From Filifactor alocis ATCC 35896 (GTDB lineage: Bacteria > Bacillota > Clostridia > Peptostreptococcales > Filifactoraceae): 64,000 bases of DNA. The first letter of the stretch is position 1. Each line of letters opens with the position of its first letter. Under the pieces are notes generated by a model that searched no databases, was not told the origin of the DNA, and saw nothing but the letters and a program-made list of their open reading frames with translations. This document shows, in pieces, positions 10,170 to 19,878 of this stretch. The position numbers and the translations under genes are program-made. The stretch lies in the NCBI RefSeq assembly GCF_000163895.2, contig NC_016630.1:372001-436000 (forward strand). The letters run 5' to 3'.

Positions 10170-11123
10170 TTATTTTTCTTTTCTATCTAATAACACTGCT
10201 ATCAGTATCACTATAGCCTTACAAATCATCTGATAATAAGATGATACATCCATTAGGTTCAGTGCATTGTTCAATACACCAATAATCAAAGCGCCCAATA
10301 TTGTACCAAGTACGGAACCTTGCCCCCCGGCAAGAGAAGTTCCGCCAAGGACAACAGCTGCTATCGCATCCAACTCGTAACCGTTACCTGCAGTTGGTTG
10401 TGCAGAAACAAGCCGAGATGCCAAAATCAAACCTGCCAATGCAGCAAGAACACCATTGAACACATACGCCATCGCTTTGATTTTTTTTACATTCAAACCG
10501 GATAATTTAGCAGCTTCTTCGTTCCCTCCAATTGCATAAATGTATCTTCCAATTGCCATATTTCTTAAAATATGCCAACATAATAAAAATACTACAATCA
10601 TAATGATAATCGGGATAGGAATTCCTAATACTTTTCCGGATCCGATTTTTTGAAAAATACATAAACTGCTTAAATTTATCGCATCTTTGGAAAAAGAAAT
10701 TGCCAATGGTTTTCCGCCGGTAAACACAAGTGTTGCTCCACGGAGCAATGTCATTGTTGCTAAAGTAGCGATAAATGGTTGAATATTTCCTCTTGTAATT
10801 ACAACGGAGTTAAATAAACCGGCAAGTGCTCCGATAACAAGACAGACAAGAACGCTGACTGCAATTCCGTTTCCCGTTTGTAACATCCATACTCCCACAG
10901 CACTGCTAAAAGCCAGTATAGAGCCTACTGACAAATCAATCCCACCGGTTAAAATAACAAAAGTCATCCCTGCAGCTATAATTGCGTTAATAGAAGTTTG
11001 TCTTAAGACATTTAACAAGTTTGCAGATGTCATAAAATTAGGACGAATTATGGTAATCACTACAGAAAATAAAATTAAACCTAACACCGGTTTCATTTTT
11101 TTAATCGATATTTTTTTTAACAT
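10170..11123 (-). CDS. rbsC: Ribose ABC transporter permease RbsC
   Basis: The 317-residue integral membrane subunit of the ribose importer. It has about eight to ten hydrophobic segments and the carbohydrate-uptake family signature GGIDLSVGS (about residues 60-68). [18 protein letters not shown] forms the cytoplasmic coupling loop that contacts RbsA, and [19 protein letters not shown] lies near the C-terminus. GGAG precedes the ATG. It lies between rbsA (15 bases upstream) and rbsB (13 bases downstream). Confidence 0.96.
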   Translation of the reverse strand: MLKKISIKKMKPVLGLILFSVVITIIRPNFMTSANLLNVLRQTSINAIIAAGMTFVILTGGIDLSVGSILAFSSAVGVWMLQTGNGIAVSVLVCLVIGALAGLFNSVVITRGNIQPFIATLATMTLLRGATLVFTGGKPLAISFSKDAINLSSLCIFQKIGSGKVLGIPIPIIIMIVVFLLCWHILRNMAIGRYIYAIGGNEEAAKLSGLNVKKIKAMAYVFNGVLAALAGLILASRLVSAQPTAGNGYELDAIAAVVLGGTSLAGGQGSVLGTILGALIIGVLNNALNLMDVSSYYQMICKAIVILIAVLLDRKEK

Positions 11124-11138
11124 TAGATCTACTCCTTA

Positions 11139-12620
11139 TTATGAAAGTATATACTGCATGATTTTTTCCTGTGAAAATTCAGTTCTTACTAATTCTCCCT
11201 TTTTCAGTCCTTCATGCATAACAATAATTCTATCGCTAATCCCCAGCAACTCCGGCATCTCTGAAGAAATCACAATAATTCCCTTTTGTTCTTTCTTCAT
11301 TTGATTAATCAATTCATAGATTTCGTACTTCGCTCCTACATCTATCCCTCTGGTAGGTTCATCTAAAATTAATACATCAGGTTCTGTCATAAGACACTTT
11401 GCAATAGATACTTTTTGTTGATTCCCACCGGATAGATTCTTTATCTTTTGTTCCAAACTCGGTGTTTTTATGTTCATCTTTTTCTTAAAATGCTCTGAGT
11501 ACTCTACTTCCTTTTTCTTATTGACACCAAAAACTGTCCTAAATGTTTTCATAGACGAAAGACTCATATTCTCCTTCACACTCATTGACAATACTAAACC
11601 GTCTTTTTTTCTATCTTCCGACACATATGCAATACCATATTCCAATCCTGAAAAAACTTTGTTACAATCGATTGATTTTCCTTGTATTCGAATATTTCCT
11701 CTTTTAGCAGAATAAGTTCCGTAAATTGTTTTTGCCAGTTCTGTTCTTCCTGAACCTACTAATCCGGCAATTCCTAATACTTCACCTTTTTTTAATTGAA
11801 ACGATAAATTTTCAAAAAATTCATTGCTCAACTCTTCTACTTCCAAAATAATTTCTTTCGATTCTACCTTGATATATGGAAACTGTTCTGTTAAGCTTCT
11901 TCCTACCATCATCTGAATCACTTCGTTCTCTGTTAAATTAGAAATTTCTCGTTCTCCAATCAATTGTCCATCTCTTAGTATAGTTGTTTTTTCACATATT
12001 TCAAAAATTTCACCTATTCTATGGGAAATATAGATAATCGCTTTATTTTGTTTCTTCAAAGAACGGATTACTTTGAATAAAGTTTCTACCTCTTTATCTG
12101 TTAATGCATCTGTCGGCTCATCCATCACAATAATTTCAGCATTTTCCGAAATAGCTTTTGCAATTTCAACCATCTGTTGTCCGGCAATTGATAAATCAGA
12201 AACAATACTTTCGGGAGAAATATTCACTCCTAATTCCTGTAAATATTTTCCCGCTTCTCGAATCATCTTTTCCTTATCTACAATATTAAATTTTTTAACA
12301 GGTTCTCTACCGATAAAAATATTTTCTGCTACAGTCAAATTCGGAATTAAGTTTAATTCTTGATGAATTACAGCAATCTTATATCGTTGTGAATCTTTTA
12401 CTGTCCTAATATCTACTTCTTTTCCATCAATGAAAACACTTCCTGTATCTCTTGTATAAATTCCTGCCAAAATTTTAATCAGAGTTGACTTTCCGGCTCC
12501 ATTCTCTCCCATCAAAGCCATTGCTTCTCCGGCATAAGCATTCAAAGAAACATTGTCCAACGCTTTTACGCCGGGAAATTCTTTTGAAATGTTCTTTAGA
12601 CTTAATATACTCATACTCAT
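11139..12620 (-). CDS. rbsA: Ribose ABC transporter ATP-binding protein RbsA
   Basis: A tandem ABC ATPase of 493 residues that powers ribose import. Domain 1 has Walker A GENGAGKSTLIK (about residues 38-49), an ABC signature region (SIAGQQMVEIAKA) and Walker B VMDEPTD. Domain 2 carries the degenerate P-loop LVGSGRTELAKT, typical of this sugar family, then LSGGNQQKVSIAKCL and LILDEPTRGIDVG. It lies 9 bases after rbsD and 15 before rbsC, so it is clearly co-transcribed. Confidence 0.96.
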   Translation of the reverse strand: MSMSILSLKNISKEFPGVKALDNVSLNAYAGEAMALMGENGAGKSTLIKILAGIYTRDTGSVFIDGKEVDIRTVKDSQRYKIAVIHQELNLIPNLTVAENIFIGREPVKKFNIVDKEKMIREAGKYLQELGVNISPESIVSDLSIAGQQMVEIAKAISENAEIIVMDEPTDALTDKEVETLFKVIRSLKKQNKAIIYISHRIGEIFEICEKTTILRDGQLIGEREISNLTENEVIQMMVGRSLTEQFPYIKVESKEIILEVEELSNEFFENLSFQLKKGEVLGIAGLVGSGRTELAKTIYGTYSAKRGNIRIQGKSIDCNKVFSGLEYGIAYVSEDRKKDGLVLSMSVKENMSLSSMKTFRTVFGVNKKKEVEYSEHFKKKMNIKTPSLEQKIKNLSGGNQQKVSIAKCLMTEPDVLILDEPTRGIDVGAKYEIYELINQMKKEQKGIIVISSEMPELLGISDRIIVMHEGLKKGELVRTEFSQEKIMQYILS

Positions 12621-12629
12621 CTCTCTTCC

Positions 12630-13025
12630 TTAAAATTGAACACCTGACTGTAATATAATATTTGCATAAGGACTCGCTTCTCCGGTTCTGACAATACATA
12701 CTACATGTTCAGACATTTTCTTCAATTCTTCATGTGAAACAACTTCACTTGGTATTGAACCCATTGTCTTTTTAATATATTGCTCCATAGCAGCGTTTTG
12801 AAAATGTAATTCTTCTGCTACAATATATTTTTCTACACATAGTTCGGACAATACCGTCTCTAAAATATCTGCAAAAGACGGCACGCCTCTTTTGACAGCC
12901 AAATCAATTCTTTTTACACCGCTTGGAATCGGTAATCCGCAATCACCAATCAATATGGTTTGAGTATGCCCCATTTTAGAGATTTCATAAGATAAGTCAC
13001 TATTTAATAATTCCGATTTTTTCAC
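12630..13025 (-). CDS. rbsD: D-ribose pyranase RbsD
   Basis: RbsD interconverts beta-pyranose and beta-furanose forms of ribose to supply ribokinase. About 131 residues, with the conserved MGHTQTILIGDCGLPIPSGV near the N-terminus (catalytic-region His, and Asp in GDCG) and RTGEASPYANIILQSGV at the C-terminus. GAGGG fits the GTG at 13023-13025 (MKKSELLN) better than a TTG two codons upstream. It is flanked by rbsK and rbsA. Confidence 0.95.
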   Translation of the reverse strand: MKKSELLNSDLSYEISKMGHTQTILIGDCGLPIPSGVKRIDLAVKRGVPSFADILETVLSELCVEKYIVAEELHFQNAAMEQYIKKTMGSIPSEVVSHEELKKMSEHVVCIVRTGEASPYANIILQSGVQF

Positions 13026-13080
13026 AATCAATCCCTCTTTTCAAAATTATTATGTTTCATTCACAACAACATCTTAAACA

Positions 13081-13980
13081 CTATAACATTTCCTCAATCT
13101 CATATAAATATGGAATGGATGTCTGTGCACCTTTTCGAGTAACAGAGACAGAAGAGGCAATAGTAGCAAAAGAAATAGCTTGTTCCACATTTAAACCTCT
13201 TTCATATTCTGCACAAAAAGCTCCAACAAATGTATCTCCTGCAGCAGTCGTATCTACTGCCGCCACCTTCCTTGCCGGATATTTTCTGTTTTCTTTCTGT
13301 GTTGCATGAAGACATCCTTCGTCTCCAAGAGTAATAATAATATTTTTTACTCCTTTGTCTAAATAGTACTGAATATAAGGTTCATATCCCTCTAAGTCAG
13401 ATGATATCCCCGAAGAAATTTTTTTAATTTCATGTTCATTCGGTATTAAAAAATCAATCTTACTCAAAACATGATCCGATACTTCCATTGCAGGTGCAGG
13501 ATTCAATACAATTGTTTTTCTTTTTCCTGCATAACAATCAATAATATACTCTACTGTAGTTAGCGGAATTTCATGTTGTAATATAATAATGTTTGATTTC
13601 TCCAACACATCTTTCATACTGACAATATACTCTTTTGACACAGTGTTATTAGCTCCCATTGCAACGATGATACTATTTCCACCTTGTTCATCAACACTGA
13701 TAATCGCAACTCCTGTCGGTTCAGAACAACGTTGTATCCATTTGGTGTTTACGTTGCTTTCATTCAAAGATGTTAACACTTCGTCTGCAAAACCATCATT
13801 CCCTACTTTACCAAGCATATAAGTCTCTGCACCTAATCTTCCGCAAGCAACCGCTTGATTCGCTCCTTTGCCTCCCGGAATCGTATGGAACTGTTTGCCT
13901 ATTACAGTTTCACCCACACTTGGAATTCTCTGACAGTCTATAACCAAATCCATATTCAAACTTCCCACTACACAAATCAT
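13081..13980 (-). CDS. rbsK: Ribokinase RbsK
   Basis: A PfkB-family kinase (299 residues) that phosphorylates ribose at O5. It starts MICVVGSLNMDLVID, with the first PfkB signature around IPGGKGANQAVACGRLGAE and the second at AAVDTTAAGDTFVGAF (catalytic Asp in AAGD). GAGGG precedes the ATG. It is second in the ribose operon, 51 bases after rbsR. Confidence 0.96.
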   Translation of the reverse strand: MICVVGSLNMDLVIDCQRIPSVGETVIGKQFHTIPGGKGANQAVACGRLGAETYMLGKVGNDGFADEVLTSLNESNVNTKWIQRCSEPTGVAIISVDEQGGNSIIVAMGANNTVSKEYIVSMKDVLEKSNIIILQHEIPLTTVEYIIDCYAGKRKTIVLNPAPAMEVSDHVLSKIDFLIPNEHEIKKISSGISSDLEGYEPYIQYYLDKGVKNIIITLGDEGCLHATQKENRKYPARKVAAVDTTAAGDTFVGAFCAEYERGLNVEQAISFATIASSVSVTRKGAQTSIPYLYEIEEML

Positions 13981-14031
13981 CGTATCCCTCTTTTCATCAC
14001 AATAAAATAAATCTTCCTATTTACATCATCG

Positions 14032-15027
14032 TTATGTTGTCTCTCTTTCAATCAATTCTGTATCTAATAACAAAGTATTCTCTTCTATCTTTCCGTTTTC
14101 AATATACTCTATCAACATTTCAGAAGCTAATTTCCCAATATCATAGATAGGTTGTCTAATCGTGGTCAATGCCGGAGAAAGATACCGCGATACATAAATA
14201 TCATCAAATCCAATCAATTTGATTTTATCAGGTACAGAAAACTCATATTCTTCTAAAGCCTTCATCACACCTAAAGCAATCAAATCACTTCCTGCAAAAA
14301 TCCCGTCAACCTCCAATCTATTTTCCAACATTTTCTTGGTTGCTTCATATCCAAACTCACTGGTAAACTTTCCAAATAAGCATACTCCGTCTGAAGAAGG
14401 AATGTTATTTTCTTTCAAAGCTTTCTGATATCCGACATAACGCTCTTTTGTTGAACCGGAATGTTTCCCTCCGGATAAAAAAGCTATTTTTTTGCAACCC
14501 TTCTCAATTAAATGCTTAGTCGCAATATATCCCCCATATGTATTATCTATCCCTACTTTGCCTATAAAATATCGTTTCTCATCATTTCCGTCCACCAACA
14601 CCACAGGCGAATGAAATGGTAACAGCTCAGATTCTCCAAAGCGAAAAGAAGATGAAACTAAAATAATTCCATCAACCATTTTTTTCTGCATAATTTGTAA
14701 ACATGTCTTTTGTTTTTCGATATCATCATCTGTATCTAAAATGATTAAATGATATCCTCGACTGTTGGAAAAATCTTCTACAGCACGAATCAACTGAGAG
14801 AAGAAAGGATTCCCTATATCCGGAACAATAATTCCCAATGTATCGCTTCTCTTTGTAACCAAAGTTCTGGCAATTGGATTGGGAGTGTAATTTTGTTCCT
14901 TCATAATCTTTTTTACACGTCTCCGTGTAGCATCACTAATATTAGAATCTTTTCCGTTAATAATTTTAGAAACAGTTGCAATAGAAACATTAGATAACTT
15001 CGCAATATCTCGAATTGTTTTTCTCAT
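14032..15027 (-). CDS. rbsR: LacI-family ribose operon repressor RbsR
   Basis: A LacI/GalR repressor of 331 residues. The N-terminal helix-turn-helix and hinge read IRDIAKLSNVSIATVSKIIN (residues 4-23) followed by RRRVKKIMKEQNYTPNPIAR. The rest is a periplasmic-binding-type effector domain (LGIIVPDIGNPFFSQLIRAV, GIFAGSDLIALGVMKAL, TTIRQPIYDIG). It is the first gene of rbsRKDACB and has tandem operator-like boxes just upstream, so autoregulation relieved by ribose is likely. AAGGTG precedes the ATG. Confidence 0.93.
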   Translation of the reverse strand: MRKTIRDIAKLSNVSIATVSKIINGKDSNISDATRRRVKKIMKEQNYTPNPIARTLVTKRSDTLGIIVPDIGNPFFSQLIRAVEDFSNSRGYHLIILDTDDDIEKQKTCLQIMQKKMVDGIILVSSSFRFGESELLPFHSPVVLVDGNDEKRYFIGKVGIDNTYGGYIATKHLIEKGCKKIAFLSGGKHSGSTKERYVGYQKALKENNIPSSDGVCLFGKFTSEFGYEATKKMLENRLEVDGIFAGSDLIALGVMKALEEYEFSVPDKIKLIGFDDIYVSRYLSPALTTIRQPIYDIGKLASEMLIEYIENGKIEENTLLLDTELIERETT

Positions 15028-15047
15028 TGTGTTTCACCTTTCAAGGT

Positions 15048-15069
15048 AACCGTTTTACTAAACCGTTTT
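15048..15069 (-). promoter_or_regulatory. Tandem LacI-type operator-like boxes upstream of rbsR
   Basis: AACCGTTTT occurs at 15048-15056 and again at 15061-15069, 13 bases apart. Read on the minus strand the boxes give AAAACGGTT, the CG-centred half-palindrome typical of LacI-family operators. A TATGAT that could serve as -10 lies just upstream near 15082, so a bound repressor would block the start region. No other promoter is apparent for the ribose operon. Confidence 0.6.
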
Positions 15070-15111
15070 CTTCAGATTATCATATTTAGAATAATTTTTA
15101 AAGATATATTG

Positions 15112-16428
15112 TTATTTTTCATGGGAATCCTTCATATACAAAGCAATCACTTCAGCAACCAAATACAAAGATCCTGCTACAACAACAGCCATGTTTTTAT
15201 CCAACGCTATTTTTCTTGCAATATCAACACCTTGTTCCAAACTCTCTTCAAAATAACTGTTCTTATTTTGATCAAAATAAAATTCTTTTAACTCTTTTTG
15301 TGTCATTGCCCTCTGCATATCTAATGATACAAAAATGGTATTCTCTGATAAATCAGATAGTTCTTTTATCTGTTTTTTTACCACTTTATCTTTCATCATT
15401 CCTGTAACAAATATAACTCCGGAAATAATTTTTTTCTTTAAAAATAATTTTACTGTTTCTTTTAACTGAAATAGTCCCATCTCATTATGAGCACCATCTA
15501 CTATTACAATTGGATTCTCATCAATAACTTGCATTCTACCGGGAATAAAAGATTTTTTTATTCCTGATGAGATTCTGTTTTTTGGATTTGAGATATATCC
15601 TTCTCTATATAAGAGTTCAATTACAGAAACAGATATCGCTATGTTCTCTGACTGATACAATCCTATCATAGAGCTTTCTAAATGATAATATTTTGTACAA
15701 AACGGCGTTTTTACATCTACACACATTCCGTGTAACCCAATTCCTACAATAGAAGCCTCCTCCACAAAATATACCTTTGCATCAGATTCTACTGCCTTTT
15801 TTAAAATTGTTTTTATCACAATATCATCTTTCTGTTTCCCTACAACAAGCGGTACATTTTCTTTGATAATCCCACTTTTTTCGGTAGCTATTTTTTCCAA
15901 TGTATCTCCTAAAAATTGTTGATGATCCAAACTTATAGACGTGATAATACTTAAGATGGGATTACAAACATTCGTAGCATCTAACCTTCCACCCAAACCC
16001 ACTTCCAAAATAACGAAATCAGGATTTTCAAAAGAATAATGCAATAATGCAATAATGGTTAACACTTCAAATTCAGATAAACATTCTCCGCAATGATCCA
16101 TCATTTCTTTTTCAACCGGAATCAATTTCTCTACATATCTACACACCTGATTATCATCAATAGGTATACTGTTCAATAAAATTCTTTCGTTTAATTTCAA
16201 CAGATGCGGAGATGTATATACTCCGACATTATAACCCATTTCCATCAACACACCGGCTATATATGTGCTAACAGAGCCCTTTCCATTTGTTCCGGCAACA
16301 TGTATGATTTGTAATTTTAAATGGGGATTAGAAAAATGATTCAAAATATACTCTACTCTGTGCAATCCTAATTTCCTACTGAACTTCGGTCTGTTCCATA
16401 TATATTGCTCAGCCTCTTCAAAGCGCAT
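15112..16428 (-). CDS. folC: Folylpolyglutamate synthase / dihydrofolate synthase
   Basis: A Mur-ligase-like enzyme (438 residues) that adds glutamate to folates. It shows the P-loop IIHVAGTNGKGSVSTYI (about residues 42-58), the folate-loop region SPHLLKLNERILLN, DFVILEVGLGGRLDATNV and SISLDHQQFLG. The C-terminal domain contains VIVDGAHNEMGLFQL and FVTGMMKDK. A terminator upstream separates it from the thiI-side operon and rbsR begins downstream, so it seems to be its own unit. Confidence 0.95.
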   Translation of the reverse strand: MRFEEAEQYIWNRPKFSRKLGLHRVEYILNHFSNPHLKLQIIHVAGTNGKGSVSTYIAGVLMEMGYNVGVYTSPHLLKLNERILLNSIPIDDNQVCRYVEKLIPVEKEMMDHCGECLSEFEVLTIIALLHYSFENPDFVILEVGLGGRLDATNVCNPILSIITSISLDHQQFLGDTLEKIATEKSGIIKENVPLVVGKQKDDIVIKTILKKAVESDAKVYFVEEASIVGIGLHGMCVDVKTPFCTKYYHLESSMIGLYQSENIAISVSVIELLYREGYISNPKNRISSGIKKSFIPGRMQVIDENPIVIVDGAHNEMGLFQLKETVKLFLKKKIISGVIFVTGMMKDKVVKKQIKELSDLSENTIFVSLDMQRAMTQKELKEFYFDQNKNSYFEESLEQGVDIARKIALDKNMAVVVAGSLYLVAEVIALYMKDSHEK

Positions 16429-16456
16429 AATATCCCTTCTTCCCTTATAAAAATAA

Positions 16457-16489
16457 AGATTCTACCCCTTATATAAGATAGTAGAATCT
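16457..16489 (-). terminator. Intrinsic terminator after the holin-like gene
   Basis: Nine-base perfect arms (16457-16465 and 16481-16489) flank a 15-base loop. Reading on the minus strand, the stem is followed by TTATTTTTAT. It would end the cysteine desulfurase-thiI-membrane protein transcript before folC. Confidence 0.75.
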
Positions 16490-16513
16490 CTATAAAATCT
16501 GCATTTTATTTTT

Positions 16514-16867
16514 TTAATAATCTCTTCTTCCCGATCTTGTGATAAATAAATTCAGAATAGAAAACAATATCGACGCCAAAATTGCTGACCATAACCCGTC
16601 AATTGTAAATTTTGGTGTCAAAAATGCAGCTATGGACAAAACCACACCATTTACTACAAGAGAAAAAATACCTAAGGTTGCTATCGTTATCGGCAGTGAT
16701 AATATTTGTAATACCGGCTTAATTAGAGTGTTCAATATTGCCAAAATAATTCCACCGAAAAGTGCCGATCCTATCCCATCAATCGAAACACTATCCATTA
16801 AAGTTGAGATTACATACAATATAATTGCATAGATAATCGCTCTTGAAAAAAAACCGTTTTCTCTCAT
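16514..16867 (-). CDS. Phage holin family membrane protein (YvlD-like, PF04020 type)
   Basis: About 117 residues, almost wholly hydrophobic, with four predicted transmembrane helices. The pattern SALFGGIILAILNTLIKPVL followed by ITIATLGIFSLVVNGVVL matches the small YvlD/PF04020 family. Despite the family label, nothing around it suggests a phage. GAGGGTGA places the start at ATG 16865-16867, 11 codons inside the longest frame. It lies 46 bases after thiI. Function unknown. Confidence 0.8.
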   Translation of the reverse strand: MRENGFFSRAIIYAIILYVISTLMDSVSIDGIGSALFGGIILAILNTLIKPVLQILSLPITIATLGIFSLVVNGVVLSIAAFLTPKFTIDGLWSAILASILFSILNLFITRSGRRDY

Positions 16868-16913
16868 AAAAATCACCCTCTCTAGAAATTTTTTCATCAA
16901 TCAAACAAAAACA

Positions 16914-18101
16914 TTACCATTGTAACATTCCTACTTCTCGTACCTCGACTAAAGAAATTGCCTCATTTAGCATATCTTCCACATCCAAAACCTCTTCCGC
17001 TTTTTCTACTTTTGATAACTTAGGTTTTGTAACAGGATGTTTTGGCAAAAATACCGTACAACAATCTTCCTCTGGAATAATTGATATATCGAAAGTACCG
17101 ATTTTTTTCGCCACTTCAATAATATCCTCTTTATCGAAGGAAATCAATGGTCGGAATACAGGAATTGTTTTCACTACAGCATTTGTAGATTGCAAGCCTT
17201 CAACCGTTTGAGAGGCCACTTGTCCTATACTCTCCCCTGTAACCAATCCGCCACAATTTCTATCCAAAGCTATTTTTTCTGCAATCCTCATCATAAAGCG
17301 TCGAGATAGTATGGTCATCAATTCTTCCGGACATTTTTCTGCAATTTTTGTTTGAATCGGCAATAGGTTCACCATATGAATACGAATACCTTCTGTGTAT
17401 AACGATAACTGTTTTGCCAATTGTTCGATTTTCTCTTTTGAACGCTCACTTGTAAAAGGAAAACTGTGAAAATGCACTGCTTCTATCTGAAGTCCTCTTT
17501 TTGCAATCAAATAACTTGCTACCGGAGAGTCAATTCCTCCTGAAAGCAAAACCATAGCTTTCCCTCCAACACCAACCGGCATTCCCCCAACTCCGTCAAA
17601 TTTTTCTGCATACACAACATTTCCGCTTTTCCTAAGCTCTACATGAATATGCAATTCAGGATGAGACATATCTACTTCCAAAGGTTTTTTACCGGAAGAA
17701 AGCAAAAAACCGGCAATATCTCTCGCCATATCCGGTGATTTCATAGGTAATGTTTTATCCTGCCTTTTCACTGAAACCCGAAAAGTCTTACAGTTATTGT
17801 TTTCCACAAAATAATCGTATAATTCCAATGCTGTTTTTTTAGCCGGTTCGTATCCGGGTTCTGTTTTTATTACAGGACTATAAGAAACTACTCCAAATAC
17901 GTTTTTTATTCTATTTAAAATCTCTGATTGAATGTTTTCTTCAAAATCAATATACGTTCTTCCATCAGCTTTATATACATGATATCCCTCTATCCCATAT
18001 AAAGCTCTTTTTAAATTCTTAATCAATTTTTTCTCAAATATCGGTCTGTTTGCACCTTTAATTGCCACTTCACCATTTCTAATAACAATTGAATTATACA
18101 T
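16914..18101 (-). CDS. thiI: tRNA 4-thiouridine synthase ThiI
   Basis: ThiI inserts sulfur at U8 of tRNA and in many bacteria also feeds thiamine thiazole synthesis. The 395 residues comprise an N-terminal ferredoxin-like/THUMP region (to about 165) and a PP-loop ATPase with MVLLSGGIDSPVASYL near residue 182. TGESIGQVASQT and the acceptor-cysteine region PEEDCCTVFLPKHPVTKP follow. It ends without a rhodanese domain, the short form typical of Bacillota. It overlaps the cysteine desulfurase gene by 8 bases, which strongly implies that enzyme is its sulfur donor. Confidence 0.95.
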   Translation of the reverse strand: MYNSIVIRNGEVAIKGANRPIFEKKLIKNLKRALYGIEGYHVYKADGRTYIDFEENIQSEILNRIKNVFGVVSYSPVIKTEPGYEPAKKTALELYDYFVENNNCKTFRVSVKRQDKTLPMKSPDMARDIAGFLLSSGKKPLEVDMSHPELHIHVELRKSGNVVYAEKFDGVGGMPVGVGGKAMVLLSGGIDSPVASYLIAKRGLQIEAVHFHSFPFTSERSKEKIEQLAKQLSLYTEGIRIHMVNLLPIQTKIAEKCPEELMTILSRRFMMRIAEKIALDRNCGGLVTGESIGQVASQTVEGLQSTNAVVKTIPVFRPLISFDKEDIIEVAKKIGTFDISIIPEEDCCTVFLPKHPVTKPKLSKVEKAEEVLDVEDMLNEAISLVEVREVGMLQW

Positions 18102-19251
18102 GTCTACCCTTTCCGAAATTCATAACTGTTCGAATCATATTAACATTTTTCTCCAATGCTTTCACTACAATATCCACCTCTTCTATCGTATTATATTCAC
18201 TCAAAGAGAATCTAATCGCTCCATCCTTTTCCTGTTTTGTAAATTCTAAAGCACCCAAAACATAAGATCCGGCTTTCTTGGAAGAGCAAGCAGAACCGGT
18301 AGAAACACAGATTCCTTCCGATTCTAAACTATGCAAGAGAACTTCACCTCTCACACCCAAAAACGATACATTCAATATATGACAAACACTATCTTGCGGA
18401 GACAGAATTTTAATATACGGTATTTTTTTTACCAAATTGTCTTTCAAATACTCTTTTACTGTTTGAATATATTTAATTTTGTCATCCATATGAGGATAAA
18501 ATTCTTCTACAGCCGTTCCAAGTCCAAAAATTCCGGGAACATTCTCTGTTCCTGAACGAAAATTCATTTCTTGACCACCTCCAACAATATGTGGAGAAAG
18601 TTTCACACCATTCCTATGATACAAGATACCAATCCCCTTAGGACCATGTATCTTATGTCCGGAAGCACTTAAAAAATCAATTACATTCTCATTAACAAAT
18701 AATTTTAATTTCAAATAAGCCTGCACTGCATCTATATGAACAATAATATTGGGATTTGTTTTCTTCACCTGTGTCGCTATTTTAACTACATCTGTTTTAC
18801 TTCCCAACTCATTATTGACTGCCATCAAACTAACGAGGCATGTGTTTTCTGTAATGAACTTCAACACCTCATCTGCAGTCACACAACCATTTTTCAAAGG
18901 CTTAATATAAGTGACATCAAAGCCTAATTCTTCCATTTTCTTCATTGCTTGCAAAGTAGCAGGATGTTCTATCATCGAGGTTATAATATGCTTTTTTTTG
19001 CTTTTTTTTACGGAAAAAATAGCAGTATTGATGCTTTCCGTACCACCTGATGTAAACAAAATCTCTTTCGAACTACATTTTAGTGTATTTGCTATATATT
19101 CACGATATCTCTCTATTTTCTTTTGAACCAAAACCCCGTCACGATAAATGGAAGATGGGTTGTAATAATCTTCTTCCATTGCTCTTACCATACTTTCACA
19201 TACCTTAGGATATGGTTTTGTAGTAGCACTATTATCTAAATAAATCTCCAT
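18094..19251 (-). CDS. Cysteine desulfurase (NifS/IscS family), ThiI partner
   Basis: A PLP enzyme (385 residues) that converts cysteine to alanine and passes on persulfide sulfur. It shows MEIYLDNSATTKPYP at the N-terminus, FTSGGTESINTAI, HIDAVQA, the PLP lysine in SASGHKIHGPKGIGILY and the mobile-loop cysteine in CVSTGSACSSKK. The 3' end overlaps thiI, so sulfur is probably channelled to tRNA rather than to a Suf/Isc system, for which no genes are seen here. NifZ of Bacillus occupies the same position. Confidence 0.93.
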   Translation of the reverse strand: MEIYLDNSATTKPYPKVCESMVRAMEEDYYNPSSIYRDGVLVQKKIERYREYIANTLKCSSKEILFTSGGTESINTAIFSVKKSKKKHIITSMIEHPATLQAMKKMEELGFDVTYIKPLKNGCVTADEVLKFITENTCLVSLMAVNNELGSKTDVVKIATQVKKTNPNIIVHIDAVQAYLKLKLFVNENVIDFLSASGHKIHGPKGIGILYHRNGVKLSPHIVGGGQEMNFRSGTENVPGIFGLGTAVEEFYPHMDDKIKYIQTVKEYLKDNLVKKIPYIKILSPQDSVCHILNVSFLGVRGEVLLHSLESEGICVSTGSACSSKKAGSYVLGALEFTKQEKDGAIRFSLSEYNTIEEVDIVVKALEKNVNMIRTVMNFGKGRHV

Positions 19252-19330
19252 TCTCTATTTCACCCTCATTCCATAACTGTTACTCTACTACCTATTGAAA
19301 ACAATAGCTTTTAAGTTCCAATATACAATT

Positions 19331-19846
19331 TTAAGCACCCATACTCTCTCTGTAATTACTTCTATCGGTCAAAAAACAAACAACAAATCCTATAAAAGTT
19401 CCTGTTCCTAAAGAAACGTATGCCATAATCGGAAAATATACTGCGATGGACATATTTTGGATTACAAGTCCTGCCACAATTAATTGCCCAATATTAAAAG
19501 ATAGCGCTCCTACCACGCTGACTCCCAAAATCCCTACTTGAAACCGCTCCAATTTTCTGGTCAAAGCCATAGCAATAAAGCTAAAAATCCCACCAAACAG
19601 ACTATACAACAAAGCAGACAAGCTTCCACCAAAAAAAGAACCAAGCAAAATTCTTAACACAAGAACCAAAAATGCATCTTTTTTACTTGTTCGGTACAAT
19701 AAATACAATGTTATAATATTGGCCAGTCCCAGCTTTGCTCCCGGAGCAATAAAATGTAATCCCGGCAAAATGTTCTCAATAAGATGAAGGACCAATGAAT
19801 AGGATATCATCAGCCCTAAAAAAACAATCCTTTTTGTTCCTTGCAC
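19331..19846 (-). CDS. Gx transporter family / heptaprenyl diphosphate synthase component I-like membrane protein
   Basis: A 171-residue membrane protein with five or six hydrophobic segments. IVFLGLMISYSLVLHLIEN, FIAPGAKLGLANIITLYLL and LLGSFFGGSLSALLYSLFGG match PF07456. Members look like ECF S components and often sit with a NusG-domain-II gene, as here (33 bases downstream of one). The old 'heptaprenyl synthase' label is not supported by any catalytic motif. A small-molecule uptake role is inferred. Confidence 0.8.
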   Translation of the reverse strand: MQGTKRIVFLGLMISYSLVLHLIENILPGLHFIAPGAKLGLANIITLYLLYRTSKKDAFLVLVLRILLGSFFGGSLSALLYSLFGGIFSFIAMALTRKLERFQVGILGVSVVGALSFNIGQLIVAGLVIQNMSIAVYFPIMAYVSLGTGTFIGFVVCFLTDRSNYRESMGA

Positions 19847-19878
19847 AACTACCTCTTTCTCATGTTCCCTATCTTTGT

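Noticed and set aside
16514..16900. Phage holin implying a prophage
   Set aside because: PF04020-type membrane proteins are common chromosomal genes, and no phage genes are nearby.
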